Source: Paenibacillus sp. W2I17 (lineage in GTDB: Bacteria > Bacillota > Bacilli > Paenibacillales > Paenibacillaceae). From it: 64,000 bases of DNA. Position numbers and translations under genes: made by a program. The notes beneath the pieces were generated by a model. The model was not told where the DNA came from. It saw only the letters and a program-made list of their open reading frames with translations, and searched no databases. The stretch spans positions 3,968,001-4,032,000 of the forward strand of contig NZ_JAUSXM010000001.1 in NCBI RefSeq assembly GCF_030815985.1, given 5' to 3'. Of the stretch, positions 35,066 through 43,734 are shown piece after piece (position 1 is the stretch's first letter; the number at the start of each line of letters is the position of its first letter).

Positions 35066-36049
35066 TTATCCTTTAATCTTGGCAGCCAGAATCATTGTAC
35101 CGCGCGGCTCATCTCCCATTGCATCCGGTTCAAGCGTGATGGCAACCGTATCATAGTCGTTGGCCGAATCCAATGTGTAATATACCGCTCCCGTTCCGTC
35201 ACGACTAAGGAAAGTACCCGCATTCTGAGGGGTATCTCCTTTGATCAACCAGACCTGAAAAGCCTCGTTGCCTTCCAGGTTCGGCAGGTTCTCAGCTTGC
35301 ACAACCAGGTGAGTGCCTTTGCTGTCAATAACGATGGTTGCGAGACCCTGAGCTACAATGTCCTGCGTTGCAGGATTCAGCTTCACTGCCTCGCCAGTCT
35401 GCATGCCCTGTGCGGGCTTCAGAGCTGATGCCAGCTGCTCCTGCAGCTGCGCATTCTGCGCCTGTGCCTGCACCAGCTGCTCTTGCGCAGCCGACGAGCC
35501 CGCCGCTTGCTGCGTCAGCGAGTCGATCCGGCTTTGCAGCTGCGCCGTGTACACGCCCAGCAACAGTGCCGCGGCCGCAAGGCCGGCACTGGCTATGCGC
35601 CAGGCGCTGCTGCTGCGCGCACGCGCGCGCGCTTGTGGCTGCCATGGCTGTGCCTGGGCAGCCTCTTCCACCCGGGCCGCAGGCACCGCCGTTACCGGCG
35701 GCAAGCCTGGCCCGGGCTGCGCCGCACGTTTGTGCTGCGGCGCAAGATCCTCCTGAAGCACCACGGGTGCTTCAGGCTCTGCAGGAGCAGCGGCTGGCTT
35801 CGCCTCGGCGCTCTCCTGCACGTGTCCGAGCACGTTGCCCAGCACACGTGCTCGCATGCCTGGCGGCGGCGCTACAGGTTCCGCCGCAAGTGGCAGGAAG
35901 CCAGTCACTTCCTGCAACTCCCTTACCTCCTGGCGGCAAGGTTCGCAAGTTGCCATATGCGCTTCAAACGCAGCCACTTCCTCTGCTTCCAGTCCGCCCA
36001 GCACATACATCGGTGCCAGATCAGACCACTCCTCATGTCGTTCTATCAT
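35066..36049 (-). CDS. RskA-type anti-sigma factor with zinc-binding N-terminus
   Basis: The 327-aa protein has residues 1-45 forming an anti-sigma zinc-finger (ZAS) domain, HEEWSDLAPMYVLGGL ... HMATCEPCRQEV (HxxxCxxC), which holds the cognate sigma factor. A Pro/Ala-rich segment is followed by one membrane helix (about 150-170, WRIASAGLAAAALLLGVYTAQL), a coiled coil of Gln/Ala repeats, and an outer RskA domain (about 210-327) with NLEGNEAFQVWLIKGDTPQNAGTFL. Its start overlaps the sigma gene stop by 4 bp (ATGA). The middle (35380-35900) is strikingly GC-rich relative to both ends. Confidence 0.92.
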   Translation of the reverse strand: MIERHEEWSDLAPMYVLGGLEAEEVAAFEAHMATCEPCRQEVRELQEVTGFLPLAAEPVAPPPGMRARVLGNVLGHVQESAEAKPAAAPAEPEAPVVLQEDLAPQHKRAAQPGPGLPPVTAVPAARVEEAAQAQPWQPQARARARSSSAWRIASAGLAAAALLLGVYTAQLQSRIDSLTQQAAGSSAAQEQLVQAQAQNAQLQEQLASALKPAQGMQTGEAVKLNPATQDIVAQGLATIVIDSKGTHLVVQAENLPNLEGNEAFQVWLIKGDTPQNAGTFLSRDGTGAVYYTLDSANDYDTVAITLEPDAMGDEPRGTMILAAKIKG

Positions 36050-36642
36050 GGATGTATGCCCTCCCTTCCCGCGTCCGGATGCAATTCAGCATCGGCCAGC
36101 AACTTTTGGAGCTGTCGCATGGCAAGCCTGACACGGCTCTTTACTGTACCCAGCGGAATCCCGAATCGGCTGGATACTTCCTGCTGGGTTAATCCCGCAT
36201 AATAAATCGATTCTATAACTTGTTGCTGATCACCGTTCAATTGGGACAACGCCTCTTTAATCCGGGTACCTTCCCATTTACGCTGCACTTCTTCTTCCGT
36301 GTTTGTATCTTCATCGGCATAAGCCGCCAGTTTCTCGTGTTCAACTGAAGTAGTCGCTGCCCCTTTTGATTTCCGCCTCAGCATGTCCACTGCAATGTTA
36401 CGCGTAATCGCAAACATCCATGTGGTCAGCTTTCCCTGTGAGGCATCGTAACGTTCAGCATTATTCCAGACCCGCATAAAAAGTTCCTGAACGGTCTCTT
36501 CTGCCGTCATGGGATCACCAACGATCCGGTAGGCAAAAGAATACACCGCTCGCTCATAACGGTCATATAAAAGCTCCAGTGCGGAGGCATCACGTTCCGC
36601 GATCTGCCGCATTAACCTGCTGTCCTCCATCGATTCAGTCAT
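36046..36642 (-). CDS. ECF-family RNA polymerase sigma factor
   Basis: The 198-aa protein has sigma region 2 at about 20-90: LYDRYERAVYSFAYRIVGDPMTAEETVQELFMRVWNNAERYD (core binding) and LTTWMFAITRNIAVDMLRRK (the -10 recognition helix). Region 4 is at about 125-180: LSQLNGDQQQVIESIYYAGLTQQEVSSRFGIPLGTVKSRVRLAMRQLQ, a helix-turn-helix for the -35. It is co-transcribed and translationally coupled with its membrane anti-sigma factor, so an envelope signal is likely. AAAGGGG precedes the ATG. Confidence 0.96.
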   Translation of the reverse strand: MTESMEDSRLMRQIAERDASALELLYDRYERAVYSFAYRIVGDPMTAEETVQELFMRVWNNAERYDASQGKLTTWMFAITRNIAVDMLRRKSKGAATTSVEHEKLAAYADEDTNTEEEVQRKWEGTRIKEALSQLNGDQQQVIESIYYAGLTQQEVSSRFGIPLGTVKSRVRLAMRQLQKLLADAELHPDAGREGIHP

Positions 36643-36820
36643 GCGAGGGCCCCTTTCTGTTTCTTCCCTCTTATTATAACCTACGCAGAATCTTTTGAAG
36701 AGGATTACCCCTATGAAGAAATAGTCTGAAAAAATTTCTGTATCTTTTCAAACTAACCTTTCACTTTCTAACATAAAAACAGTCCGAAAACATGTTGCTC
36801 TGGTCGCGCTTTCCTTTTTA

Positions 36821-36849
36821 TTGCAGTTAATTACAACCTGTGGTATACT
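36821..36849 (+). promoter_or_regulatory. Sigma-A-type promoter in a gene-free region
   Basis: TTGCAG, exactly 17 bp, then TATACT. It points rightward into a stretch without a convincing coding frame (36856-37150). Confidence 0.55.
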
Positions 36850-36855
36850 ATAAGA

Positions 36856-37147
36856 GTTGTATTAAACAACCTCATATGATTTCTGTCTTCTTTAAACCCC
36901 GGAATATTTTCTTCATGCTGCGACCGCAGCGAACTTTAAGCACAATTAACCTATGAAGATTGAAGAACCTGAATCACAATAACCCGGTAGTACAGAGTTT
37001 CACAAGATGTTCCCATTCACACTGGCGCGGTCATCGGAGCCGCAAGGACAAAAGAGAGGTAGGGCTTTTGTTGTTTTGGATATCACTTATTCTTGAGAAG
37101 ATTGAAAACATACACAAAGCACCCGGAATTGGGTTCCGGGTGTTTAT
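36856..37147 (+). ncRNA. Candidate small non-coding transcript
   Basis: The stretch 36643-37346 has no credible gene. Downstream of the promoter at 36821 there are two possible ends. One is ACAAAAG...CTTTTGT with a short T-tract near 37050-37076 (about 200 nt). The other is the perfect stem CACCCGGAA/TTCCGGGTG at 37120-37142 (about 290 nt). The 5' AAACAAC can pair with GTTGTTT near 37070, which would close the shorter RNA. The size is like that of 6S RNA, but I cannot confirm a family. Confidence 0.35.
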
Positions 37148-37346
37148 CCATGTCTACATATCCAATTTAGCAACATCTACAAAACCATCGGCCTCCACAA
37201 TTGAGAAAAATCTTCCTTCCACTTATCAGACTAACCAGATAAATTCGGCTCTGCTTTTAAAACTTTTCCGTTCTCCCACTTCCTTACTTCTCCAATTGTG
37301 CAAATAACCCCGGCCTCTAAAGCAAATGTTTACGCTCACCAGACGC

Positions 37347-37539
37347 TAACGAATCCTGCACACCTTATATTAAGGATTTCTGTGCTATGTAAAATCTAAC
37401 GAATCTCAGCCACGTTAATCCATGTCACTTTATGAATATAGGCTCCAATCATGCCCAGATTCAGATAATAAGACGTCCACGATTCGTTAAACTTGTGAAA
37501 TGGCAAAAATTCATGGAATAGAGGCTGTGGAGTTCGTTA
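37347..37539. repeat. 193-bp four-unit inverted repeat element, copy C
   Basis: Forward units start at 37347 and 37397 and reverse units end at 37489 and 37539, with the same 50/93/50 geometry. It lies between the candidate small RNA and the YjcZ-operon terminator. Confidence 0.88.
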
Positions 37540-37573
37540 AAGAAAGTAATCCCAACGCTCCTTCACTTAATTC

Positions 37574-37622
37574 TAATAAAAAAAGGGACACCGCAGGATG
37601 AAATCCTACGCTGTCCCTTTCT
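37574..37622 (-). terminator. Intrinsic terminator of the YjcZ-type gene cluster
   Basis: AAAGGGACA..CG..GGAT pairs with ATCC..CG.TGTCCCTTT, with a run of T on the minus strand. Confidence 0.88.
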
Positions 37623-37730
37623 GAATCATAGGTACGTTATGCCCCAACATGGAACTCAAACTCGGAGTTTATTTAGAGCACCTACTGTAACGATCCACGA
37701 TCAGCAAAGTCTCCTTGCACTCACAAATAC

Positions 37731-38042
37731 TTAGATAAACATCGTTTTGGAGATGATAACCAGCAAGATGAACAGTACGAGGATCGTACCCATGGAACCC
37801 CAGCTTCCGCCGCCATGACCATAGGATACTCCACAACCCTGGTGATAACCATGCATCATTGGAGCTTGATTTGGCTGGTGTCCGTATCCATAGCCATATC
37901 CCATTGGCATTGTTCCACAACCATATCCATACCCATGCATTTCATGACCTGTGTATTGGTATCCTTGCATATGCTCATAACCTCCCGTATGTCCGTATAC
38001 GTGTCCCTGTCCGTTCGGTGAATTCGGTTTTACTTCGCTCAT
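37731..38042 (-). CDS. YjcZ-family protein with long Gly/Tyr/His-rich head, 103 aa
   Basis: Residues 1-80 are dominated by Gly, Tyr, His and Gln (GYGYGCGTMPMGYGYGYGHQ). The last 20 residues form the hydrophobic tail GTILVLFILLVIISKTMFI, almost identical to the tails of the two short YjcZ-type proteins encoded just upstream. YjcZ proteins are small sporulation-associated membrane peptides. The extended head is unusual and could bind metals through its His residues (inference). AAGGAGG precedes the ATG. A CATAnnnTA hexamer pair (38076-38084) resembles a sigma-K -10 site. Confidence 0.85.
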   Translation of the reverse strand: MSEVKPNSPNGQGHVYGHTGGYEHMQGYQYTGHEMHGYGYGCGTMPMGYGYGYGHQPNQAPMMHGYHQGCGVSYGHGGGSWGSMGTILVLFILLVIISKTMFI

Positions 38043-38075
38043 TGTTCATTCCTCCTTAACATTTGCCTACACCCC

Positions 38076-38137
38076 TAAGCTATGTATTCAGCCTACCTCT
38101 GGACCGGGCTATCGCCCTCATTTTGACAAAATGGGCG
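38076..38137 (-). promoter_or_regulatory. Leader of the long YjcZ-type gene: sigma-K-like -10 and hairpin
   Basis: On the minus strand CATAGCTTA (38084-38076) fits the sigma-K -10 pattern CATAnnnTA. A tight stem CGCCC.ATTTTG/CAAAATGAGGGCG lies at 38113-38137. GGACCGGGCT (38101) recurs at 38617, at the same distance from the start of the first short YjcZ gene. Confidence 0.35.
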
Positions 38138-38263
38138 TTTAGCCATTAGGTACCTTCCCCATTTTCTAAGCATACGCCATCCTTCCTTTTCTTGAATTCC
38201 ACCAATTCTTCCGTTCAACCACAAGCTATCTTATCTTCCTGGCTCTCCACCATGCTTGTCCTC

Positions 38264-38296
38264 TAGAAAAAAAACCCCACCGGTTGCCCGGCAGAG
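38264..38296 (-). terminator. Possible weak terminator/attenuator inside the YjcZ cluster
   Basis: On the minus strand a short CCGG-GCAA-CCGG stem is followed by GGGG and nine T. It lies just after the second short YjcZ gene. Confidence 0.5.
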
Positions 38297-38305
38297 CTCA
38301 CCATA

Positions 38306-38413
38306 TTATACCCAGAAAGATTTAGTGATGATTACGAGCAGAATGAACAGAACGAGGATTGCTCCAGTCGATGTCCAGCCGCCGTATCCTGCGCCTCCGA
38401 CTACTTCACTCAT
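38306..38413 (-). CDS. YjcZ-family small membrane protein, 35 aa
   Basis: This tiny gene encodes MSEVVGGAGYGGWTSTGAIL followed by the helix VLFILLVIITKSFWV. The Gly/Tyr head plus one membrane helix is the YjcZ/YjcZ-like signature of spore-forming bacilli. GGAGGG lies upstream of the ATG. It is one of three paralogues in a row on the same strand. The function in sporulation is not established. Confidence 0.85.
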   Translation of the reverse strand: MSEVVGGAGYGGWTSTGAILVLFILLVIITKSFWV

Positions 38414-38456
38414 ACAGAACCCTCCTTTACCAATATATTAGGGTCCAAGCGGTTTA

Positions 38457-38561
38457 TTAGATCAAGAATGCTTTAGAGATGATGACCAACAAAATGAAAA
38501 GAACCAGAATCGCGCCAGTCGATGTCCATGCGCCGCCGTATCCACCTACTACTCCACTCAT
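38457..38561 (-). CDS. YjcZ-family small membrane protein, 34 aa
   Basis: The product is MSGVVGGYGGAWTSTGAILV followed by LFILLVIISKAFLI: a Gly-rich head and a single membrane helix nearly identical to its neighbour. AAAGGAGGGG gives a strong ribosome site. It is first in the three-gene cluster. CATATAGTG on the minus strand (38601-38593) is a possible sporulation -10. Confidence 0.85.
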   Translation of the reverse strand: MSGVVGGYGGAWTSTGAILVLFILLVIISKAFLI

Positions 38562-39003
38562 GTAAACCCCTCCTTTGATTTGAGGTACAGTTCACTATAT
38601 GCACCAATCACACATGGGACCGGGCTCAGGTCGAAAATGGGCTGTTTTTTTCCACCGACTATTCGTTAATTGCACCTACATAAAGGGTTAGTTCTTAAGT
38701 CGGCATGTTATGTTCATATATGTTTAATTCATAAATAAATCCCACGGTTATATCAACCAAATGTATGTACTATCGTTCAAAATGGAACCCTTACGGTATA
38801 TTATTGCTTCTAACTTGTTAAATACAGATAAATTACCTTTTTAGTAATTACGAATACTGAAATCTTTATTTATGTTATTATTTTACTAATAAAGTAGAAA
38901 GGAGTTTCTATGCTCACCACCTAAACTAGATTATCCCAAACGAAATGATGACCTTAGAAAAAATCCCAACCGATGGGAAGCACATTAGGAGAAATTAGAC
39001 ATA
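38562..39003. other. AT-rich intergenic region
   Basis: 442 bp between divergent genes. It contains the second GGACCGGGCT motif (38617) and AT-rich DNA. A 17-codon frame (ATG at 38948) is probably not a gene. AGGAG at 38988-38992 serves the lipoprotein start. Confidence 0.4.
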
Positions 39004-40128
39004 ATGAAGAAACTTATTACGATTTTGGCATTAGCCACATTGCTTAGTGCTTGTGGTAATTCAGAAACAAACACAACAACCAATAGCCAAACGTCCGAAG
39101 CATCCAAGGCAACTGAAACTGTCTCAACAGAAGCAAAAGCTACGAAATACACTACATATCGTGGAGAAGGATTTTCTTTTGCATATCCTGAATCCTGGAA
39201 AAGCGTAGATACAAGTCAAATGAATGCTCCATCCATTAAAGCTGCTTTTTCAGACCAATCTTCATCAGTCACATTTGCAGATAATATGAATCTGACGATT
39301 GAGGCCAGCTCAACCGGTTCAATTAATCCTGAAGAATACGCCAATAATATAGTGGATTATTACACACAAAGCGGTTCAAGCATCGGCATTTCCGATTATA
39401 AAAAAACCAGCTACACGAACAAGTCTTATAAAGAATATAGCGCTGGTGTCTTGGAAGGAGCCTATAAGCATTCCTCGGGTACAGATGTTATCCTTGTGCA
39501 GTATCTGATTCCGACCAATACAGAACTCTATACCATGACGTTAACCTACGCCAAGGATACTTATAATCAGGATGAGATCAAAGATATCCTTGATTCCCTA
39601 AGCATTACTGCTCCTCTGGAGCAAACAGCACCAACTGCAACGACTGGAAATTCATCTGCCACAGCATCAGCTGCCGATTTCTTTAATGAGTTAACTCCGT
39701 ACATTACAGAAGACACAGCCTTTATGGAGCAGGCATCTTATGATTTCTTTGGTAAACATAACGATGTATTCCCTGCCATTACGGCAGAACTAAGCAAAAA
39801 GGTACAGGGGCTCGTTGACTCCAATGTAACGACCCGTCATCTGAATAAAAATGTAGCCAACTATTACAATACTTTCGTACAAGTTAACGGGGAAGTCATT
39901 TCCGTTGAAGAAGATAGCTCTCTCGGAGCAACTTTCTCTATCGTTCATGTCATGGATGAGAACGGAAACGATATTATAGCGTTATATCCTGCAATGACCG
40001 GAGATTTGCTTGATGGTGATTATGCCACGGTTATCGGTGCGCCAATTACCAACTTCTCTTTTGAAAATGTTGGCGGTGGTTACACCAACGCCACGTTGAT
40101 TGGAGCCTCATTGGTAGTTGCAGATTAA
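39004..40128 (+). CDS. Lipoprotein of unknown function with PsbP-like domain
   Basis: The 374-aa precursor has lipobox LLSAC (Cys at 17), then a Thr/Ser-rich spacer. The domain at about 45-205 (YRGEGFSFAYPESWKSVD ... VQYLIPTNTELYTMTLTYAKD) is of the PsbP/YcaP-like type seen in many Gram-positive lipoproteins. The C-terminal domain (about 225-374) is unknown, with VQVNGEVISVEEDSSLGATFSIVHVMDENGND resembling an OB-like fold. The gene is visibly richer in A+T than its neighbours. The ribosome site is 11 nt from the ATG. Confidence 0.78.
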   Translation: MKKLITILALATLLSACGNSETNTTTNSQTSEASKATETVSTEAKATKYTTYRGEGFSFAYPESWKSVDTSQMNAPSIKAAFSDQSSSVTFADNMNLTIEASSTGSINPEEYANNIVDYYTQSGSSIGISDYKKTSYTNKSYKEYSAGVLEGAYKHSSGTDVILVQYLIPTNTELYTMTLTYAKDTYNQDEIKDILDSLSITAPLEQTAPTATTGNSSATASAADFFNELTPYITEDTAFMEQASYDFFGKHNDVFPAITAELSKKVQGLVDSNVTTRHLNKNVANYYNTFVQVNGEVISVEEDSSLGATFSIVHVMDENGNDIIALYPAMTGDLLDGDYATVIGAPITNFSFENVGGGYTNATLIGASLVVAD

Positions 40129-40149
40129 TTAAAATGTTAAATGAGTAGA

Positions 40150-40190
40150 CAAAAAGACCAGCTTAATGAACGTTAAGCTGGTCTTTTTGT
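40150..40190. terminator. Bidirectional intrinsic terminator
   Basis: AAAAAGACCAGCTTAA pairs with TTAAGCTGGTCTTTTT. Confidence 0.92.
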
Positions 40191-40315
40191 GTCTTTCAGT
40201 TTATAGATGTCAGAAATTCACGTTAACTACACAGACAGACAGACACAATCTAGCCTTTAATTAATGACTTATAACATACCAAATAACCGTATATACGGAT
40301 GTTTATACTAAACCA

Positions 40316-40642
40316 TTAATTAGGTCTTGCCTGAAGTGACGTCAGTTTATCCTGAACCGATTGTAACTTCTGTATACTTGAGGCATCCGGTTTATCACGA
40401 CGGTCGTCAATTTTGACGGATGTGGAAACGCGCTGAGCTCCTGACAAAAACGGCGCTTCATGCAGAGCCGCAATTGCTGTAAAGATCTCGTTAAGCGGTC
40501 CCTCAATAATGGTGCTCATGGAAGTTAACTGATATGTAATGCCCCTTTGATGTTCCAATACCTTTTGCATGTCCGCCACATAACTGCTTAGACTGGTTGT
40601 ACCCGTTCCGATTGGAATTACAGTCACTTCTGCTATTGCCAT
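40316..40642 (-). CDS. MTH1187/YqgV-family thiamine-binding protein
   Basis: The 108-aa ferredoxin-like protein of the UPF0045 family starts AIAEVTVIPIGTGTTSLSSYVADMQKVLE. It continues ITYQLTSMSTIIEGPLNEIFTAIAALHEAPF and RVSTSVKIDDRRDK. Family members bind thiamine or related ligands as tetramers and are thought to act in its salvage or buffering; the role here is inferred. It stands alone on the minus strand. Confidence 0.88.
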   Translation of the reverse strand: MAIAEVTVIPIGTGTTSLSSYVADMQKVLEHQRGITYQLTSMSTIIEGPLNEIFTAIAALHEAPFLSGAQRVSTSVKIDDRRDKPDASSIQKLQSVQDKLTSLQARPN

Positions 40643-40817
40643 TTTGCTCCGCCTCCTCTGGGCCCCGTGAACAACCGCTGCCGCTGATTTTAGTCGATTT
40701 TTGACTATTTTTATTCTACCAGTTGAATGCGTTACAATTCAAACTGACGTGATGACGTCATTCAAATTGGTCAAAATTTTTTTTTGATAAATCTTCAAAT
40801 CTTCCAGTCCTTTTCCT

Positions 40818-40846
40818 TTGCGGATTCCTGGCTTAAATGGTATACT
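40818..40846 (+). promoter_or_regulatory. Likely promoter of the nrdA-nrdB operon
   Basis: TTGCGG, 17 bp, then TATACT. It would produce a leader of about 560 nt before nrdA. Confidence 0.45.
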
Positions 40847-40882
40847 CGGAATTACGTTTTACTGTATCGGCCCACTTTACAA

Positions 40883-40928
40883 ACACAATATGTTGGGTTA
40901 CAGTATGTTGACAGCTACAAAATGTAGT
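40883..40928 (+). promoter_or_regulatory. Candidate pair of NrdR boxes
   Basis: ACACAATATGTTGG (40883) resembles the NrdR box. A second palindrome, CTACAAAATGTAG (40915-40927), lies 31-32 bp away centre to centre, the usual three-turn spacing for NrdR repressor sites before ribonucleotide reductase genes. The second box is a weaker match. Confidence 0.5.
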
Positions 40929-40975
40929 AACACTAGATTTCTCCGCTTCTATTAGTCACCTTCTGCATTCTCGCG

Positions 40976-41227
40976 AAAAACAGGATGAAATCACCTCCAA
41001 AGGCACGTCCCTGTAGGTGTAAATCGCTTTCTCGAAACAGAGTTGACATGGAGGTTAACGGGGCTGTTTGGACTGCATCCGGTATCCTCAAACTACAGGC
41101 ATATCTGCAATAGACAAAAGCTTACATAAGCACCCTTTTCTGTCGATATCCAGAACTTCTAAGACAGTAAGGAAGCCAGAGCATCCATGGGCATTTTCAG
41201 CCGCGAGGCGGGGAGAATGCTTTTTAT
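40976..41227 (+). promoter_or_regulatory. Structured nrdA leader with terminator-like hairpin
   Basis: Several stems are visible: CACCT/AGGTG near 40996-41023, and AAACAG..GTTGAC paired with GTTAAC..CTGTTT near 41034-41070. A GC-rich hairpin at 41191-41220 (GCATTTTC..CCGC with GCGG..GAGAATGC) is followed by TTTTT. The layout suggests transcriptional attenuation or a riboswitch. I could not match it to a known riboswitch class; in particular, no clear B12 box is present. Confidence 0.45.
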
Positions 41228-41415
41228 ATGAGCATGTTCTGCATTGTGCTGTTTTGTGCTCCTCAAGTTGAGCGATTTAAGACATGACTTGTCACCGCCG
41301 TTTCAGTCTGCCAAAAGCAACCTTTACCTTTTTCTCACCGTAAGACGACACTCAATTCTTTATATAAAGAATTTCTCCAATTTATCTCTTAAACATGCGA
41401 AAGCGAGGAATATTC

Positions 41416-43734
41416 ATGCCACAAGTTGTGACCAAGCCGAACAACCGCCAGCTTGCCTTTGATGATATGCGCATCTCGGTGTATGCCGACCGTACTCTGG
41501 AAGGACTGGAAATGCTGGACAAGGAACGTCTGGTACGTGGGGTAAACAGCAAGCTCCGCCGTGATGAAGTTACCGGAGACGAAATCAGCAACGCTTTTAT
41601 CATGAGCGCACTGGAACTGGTAACCAAAGAGGAGCCTAATTGGAAATTTGCAGCGGCACGCTCCCTGCTCACTTCCCTGTACAAAAAAGCGGCTACCAAC
41701 CGCAGATACAAGTCTTACCCTGACGAGCCTTATGGCGCATTCCATCCCCTTCTTGTAGATCTCGTCAAGAAAGGCATCTACCGCGAAGAATTGCTGGAAT
41801 GTTACACCAAAGAACAGATCGACGAACTTGCTGAGTGCATTGACTACCGCAACGATCTGCTCTTCGATTACATCGGCTTGCTCACACTGGCAGAACGTTA
41901 CCTCGCACACGATTTTGATGGAAAAGTAATGGAACTGCCACAAGAGCGTTATATGGTTATCGCCATGTTCCTAATGCACCAAGAGCCTGCCGAGAAACGT
42001 ATGGATCTCGTCAAGGAAGCATACTGGGCAATGAGCAACATGTACATGACCGCAGCTACTCCTACGATGTCCAATGCAGGTAAAAAAGTAGCCGGTCAGC
42101 TCTCCAGCTGCTTCATTGATACGGTGGACGACTCACTCGAAGGTATCTTCGATTCCAACACGGATGTAGCTCGTCTGAGCAAAATGGGTGGCGGCATCGG
42201 CGTTTACCTCGGCAAAGTCAGAGCTCGTGGTTCGGATATCCGTGGTCACCAAAATACAAGTTCCGGTGTAATCCCTTGGATTCGCCAACTGAACAATACA
42301 GCGGTCAGCGTAGACCAGCTCGGTACGCGTAAAGGTGCCATTGCCGTGTACCTGGACGTTTTCCACAAAGACATTCTGGCCTTCCTCGATCTGAAGCTGA
42401 ACAACGGTGACGAGCGTATGCGTGCGCATGACGTATTCCACGGCATCTGTCTGCCTGACTTGTTCATGGAGCGGGTATCCACCCGTGGCGAATGGAGCCT
42501 GTTCTGTCCGCACGAAACAAAGAAAGTGATGGGCTGGAAGGACGAGAATGGTCGTGCACTCGGACTGGAAGATTTCTATGATGAGTCCTTTGGCGAAGGT
42601 GCGTTCCGTGATAAATACGAAGAAGCGGTGAATCACCCACTGCTGTCCCGGATTACAGTACAGGCGATTGACATCATGAAGCGTGTACTGAAATCCCAAC
42701 TGGAGACAGGTACGCCATACATGTTCTACCGGGATACGGTTAACCGCTCGAATCCTAACCGTGCACACGGTATGGTATACTCCTCCAACCTGTGTACCGA
42801 AATTATGCAGAACCAGTCTGCCACTGTAATTGAAAAGGAAGAACTCGTAACCAAGGATGGACAAACTCGCATCGTGATTTCCAAAGTGCCTGGCGACTTT
42901 GTTGTCTGCAACCTGAACTCCATCCATCTGGCACGTGCTATACCTCATAATGTATTGGAGCGTCTCGTTCCAATTCAGGTGCGCATGCTGGACAACGTTA
43001 TCGACATTAACAACATTGAAGTGTTGCAAGCCCAATATACCAACAGCCAATATCGCGCAGTCGGTCTGGGAACGTTTGGACTTCACCACCTGCTTGCTCT
43101 CGAAGGTATTCATTGGGAGTCTGAAGAAGCTGTAACATATAACGATAATCTGTATGAAAAAATCAACTACCTGCTCGTGAAATCCAGTATGGAGCTGTCC
43201 AAAGAAAAAGGACATTATCCGAAATTCAAAGGTTCCGATTGGGAAAGTGGTCATTACTTCGACCAACGCGAGTACACATCAGGTGAGCGCGTAGGCGAGT
43301 TCGTGACAACCGAACAGTGGAAAGAACTGCAAGCCGAAGTACGACAAAACGGTGTACGTAATGCTTGGTTGTTCGCCATTGCACCTAATGGTTCCACGTC
43401 CATTATTGCCGGTTCAACGGCTAGTATTGATCCGCTCTATGAGCTGTTATCTTATGAAGAGAAAACAACTTACAAAATTGCCAATCCGGCTCCGGATCTG
43501 TCCGAAAAAACAAGCCCTTATTACCAAACGGCGTTCCAGGTGGATCAACATGCTTCCATTAATATGGCGGCTGCCCGTCAGCGCCACGTCGATCAGGGAC
43601 AAAGTTTCAACTTCTACGTTCGACCAGATATTAAAGCAACAGAATTCCTGGAATTGCATCTGCACGCCTGGAGAGCCGGCATGAAATCAACTTATTATGT
43701 TCGTAGCCGGGCATTAACGATTGAAGAATCTTGA
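41416..43734 (+). CDS. nrdA: Ribonucleoside-diphosphate reductase alpha subunit (class I)
   Basis: This 772-aa catalytic subunit makes dNDPs from NDPs with the radical from NrdB. An N-terminal ATP-cone-like segment (about 10-95) precedes the ten-stranded barrel. Active-site residues are present: Cys in QLSSCFIDT, the N-x-C-x-E set in SSNLCTEI, and Cys in FVVCNLNSI. The radical-path YYVRS region closes the protein. The C-terminus stops at ALTIEES, without the CxxC pair that normally recycles the active site. ATG 41416 has a GCGAGGA site. nrdB follows after 406 bp. Confidence 0.95.
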   Translation: MPQVVTKPNNRQLAFDDMRISVYADRTLEGLEMLDKERLVRGVNSKLRRDEVTGDEISNAFIMSALELVTKEEPNWKFAAARSLLTSLYKKAATNRRYKSYPDEPYGAFHPLLVDLVKKGIYREELLECYTKEQIDELAECIDYRNDLLFDYIGLLTLAERYLAHDFDGKVMELPQERYMVIAMFLMHQEPAEKRMDLVKEAYWAMSNMYMTAATPTMSNAGKKVAGQLSSCFIDTVDDSLEGIFDSNTDVARLSKMGGGIGVYLGKVRARGSDIRGHQNTSSGVIPWIRQLNNTAVSVDQLGTRKGAIAVYLDVFHKDILAFLDLKLNNGDERMRAHDVFHGICLPDLFMERVSTRGEWSLFCPHETKKVMGWKDENGRALGLEDFYDESFGEGAFRDKYEEAVNHPLLSRITVQAIDIMKRVLKSQLETGTPYMFYRDTVNRSNPNRAHGMVYSSNLCTEIMQNQSATVIEKEELVTKDGQTRIVISKVPGDFVVCNLNSIHLARAIPHNVLERLVPIQVRMLDNVIDINNIEVLQAQYTNSQYRAVGLGTFGLHHLLALEGIHWESEEAVTYNDNLYEKINYLLVKSSMELSKEKGHYPKFKGSDWESGHYFDQREYTSGERVGEFVTTEQWKELQAEVRQNGVRNAWLFAIAPNGSTSIIAGSTASIDPLYELLSYEEKTTYKIANPAPDLSEKTSPYYQTAFQVDQHASINMAAARQRHVDQGQSFNFYVRPDIKATEFLELHLHAWRAGMKSTYYVRSRALTIEES

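Noticed and set aside
36960..37307. 115-codon + strand frame in the gene-free region after the sigma factor
   Set aside because: No ribosome site. The translation is low quality, crosses the hairpin at 37120, and is better explained as untranslated RNA or spacer.
40230..40247. ACAG tetranucleotide run as a microsatellite
   Set aside because: Only about four units (ACAGACAGACAGACAC); too short to be meaningful.
40976..41190. Cobalamin riboswitch before nrdA
   Set aside because: B12 riboswitches control some ribonucleotide reductases, but the conserved B12 box could not be found by eye.
42133..43266. 377-codon minus-strand frame inside nrdA
   Set aside because: Antisense to a fully conserved NrdA; no promoter, ribosome site or recognisable domain.
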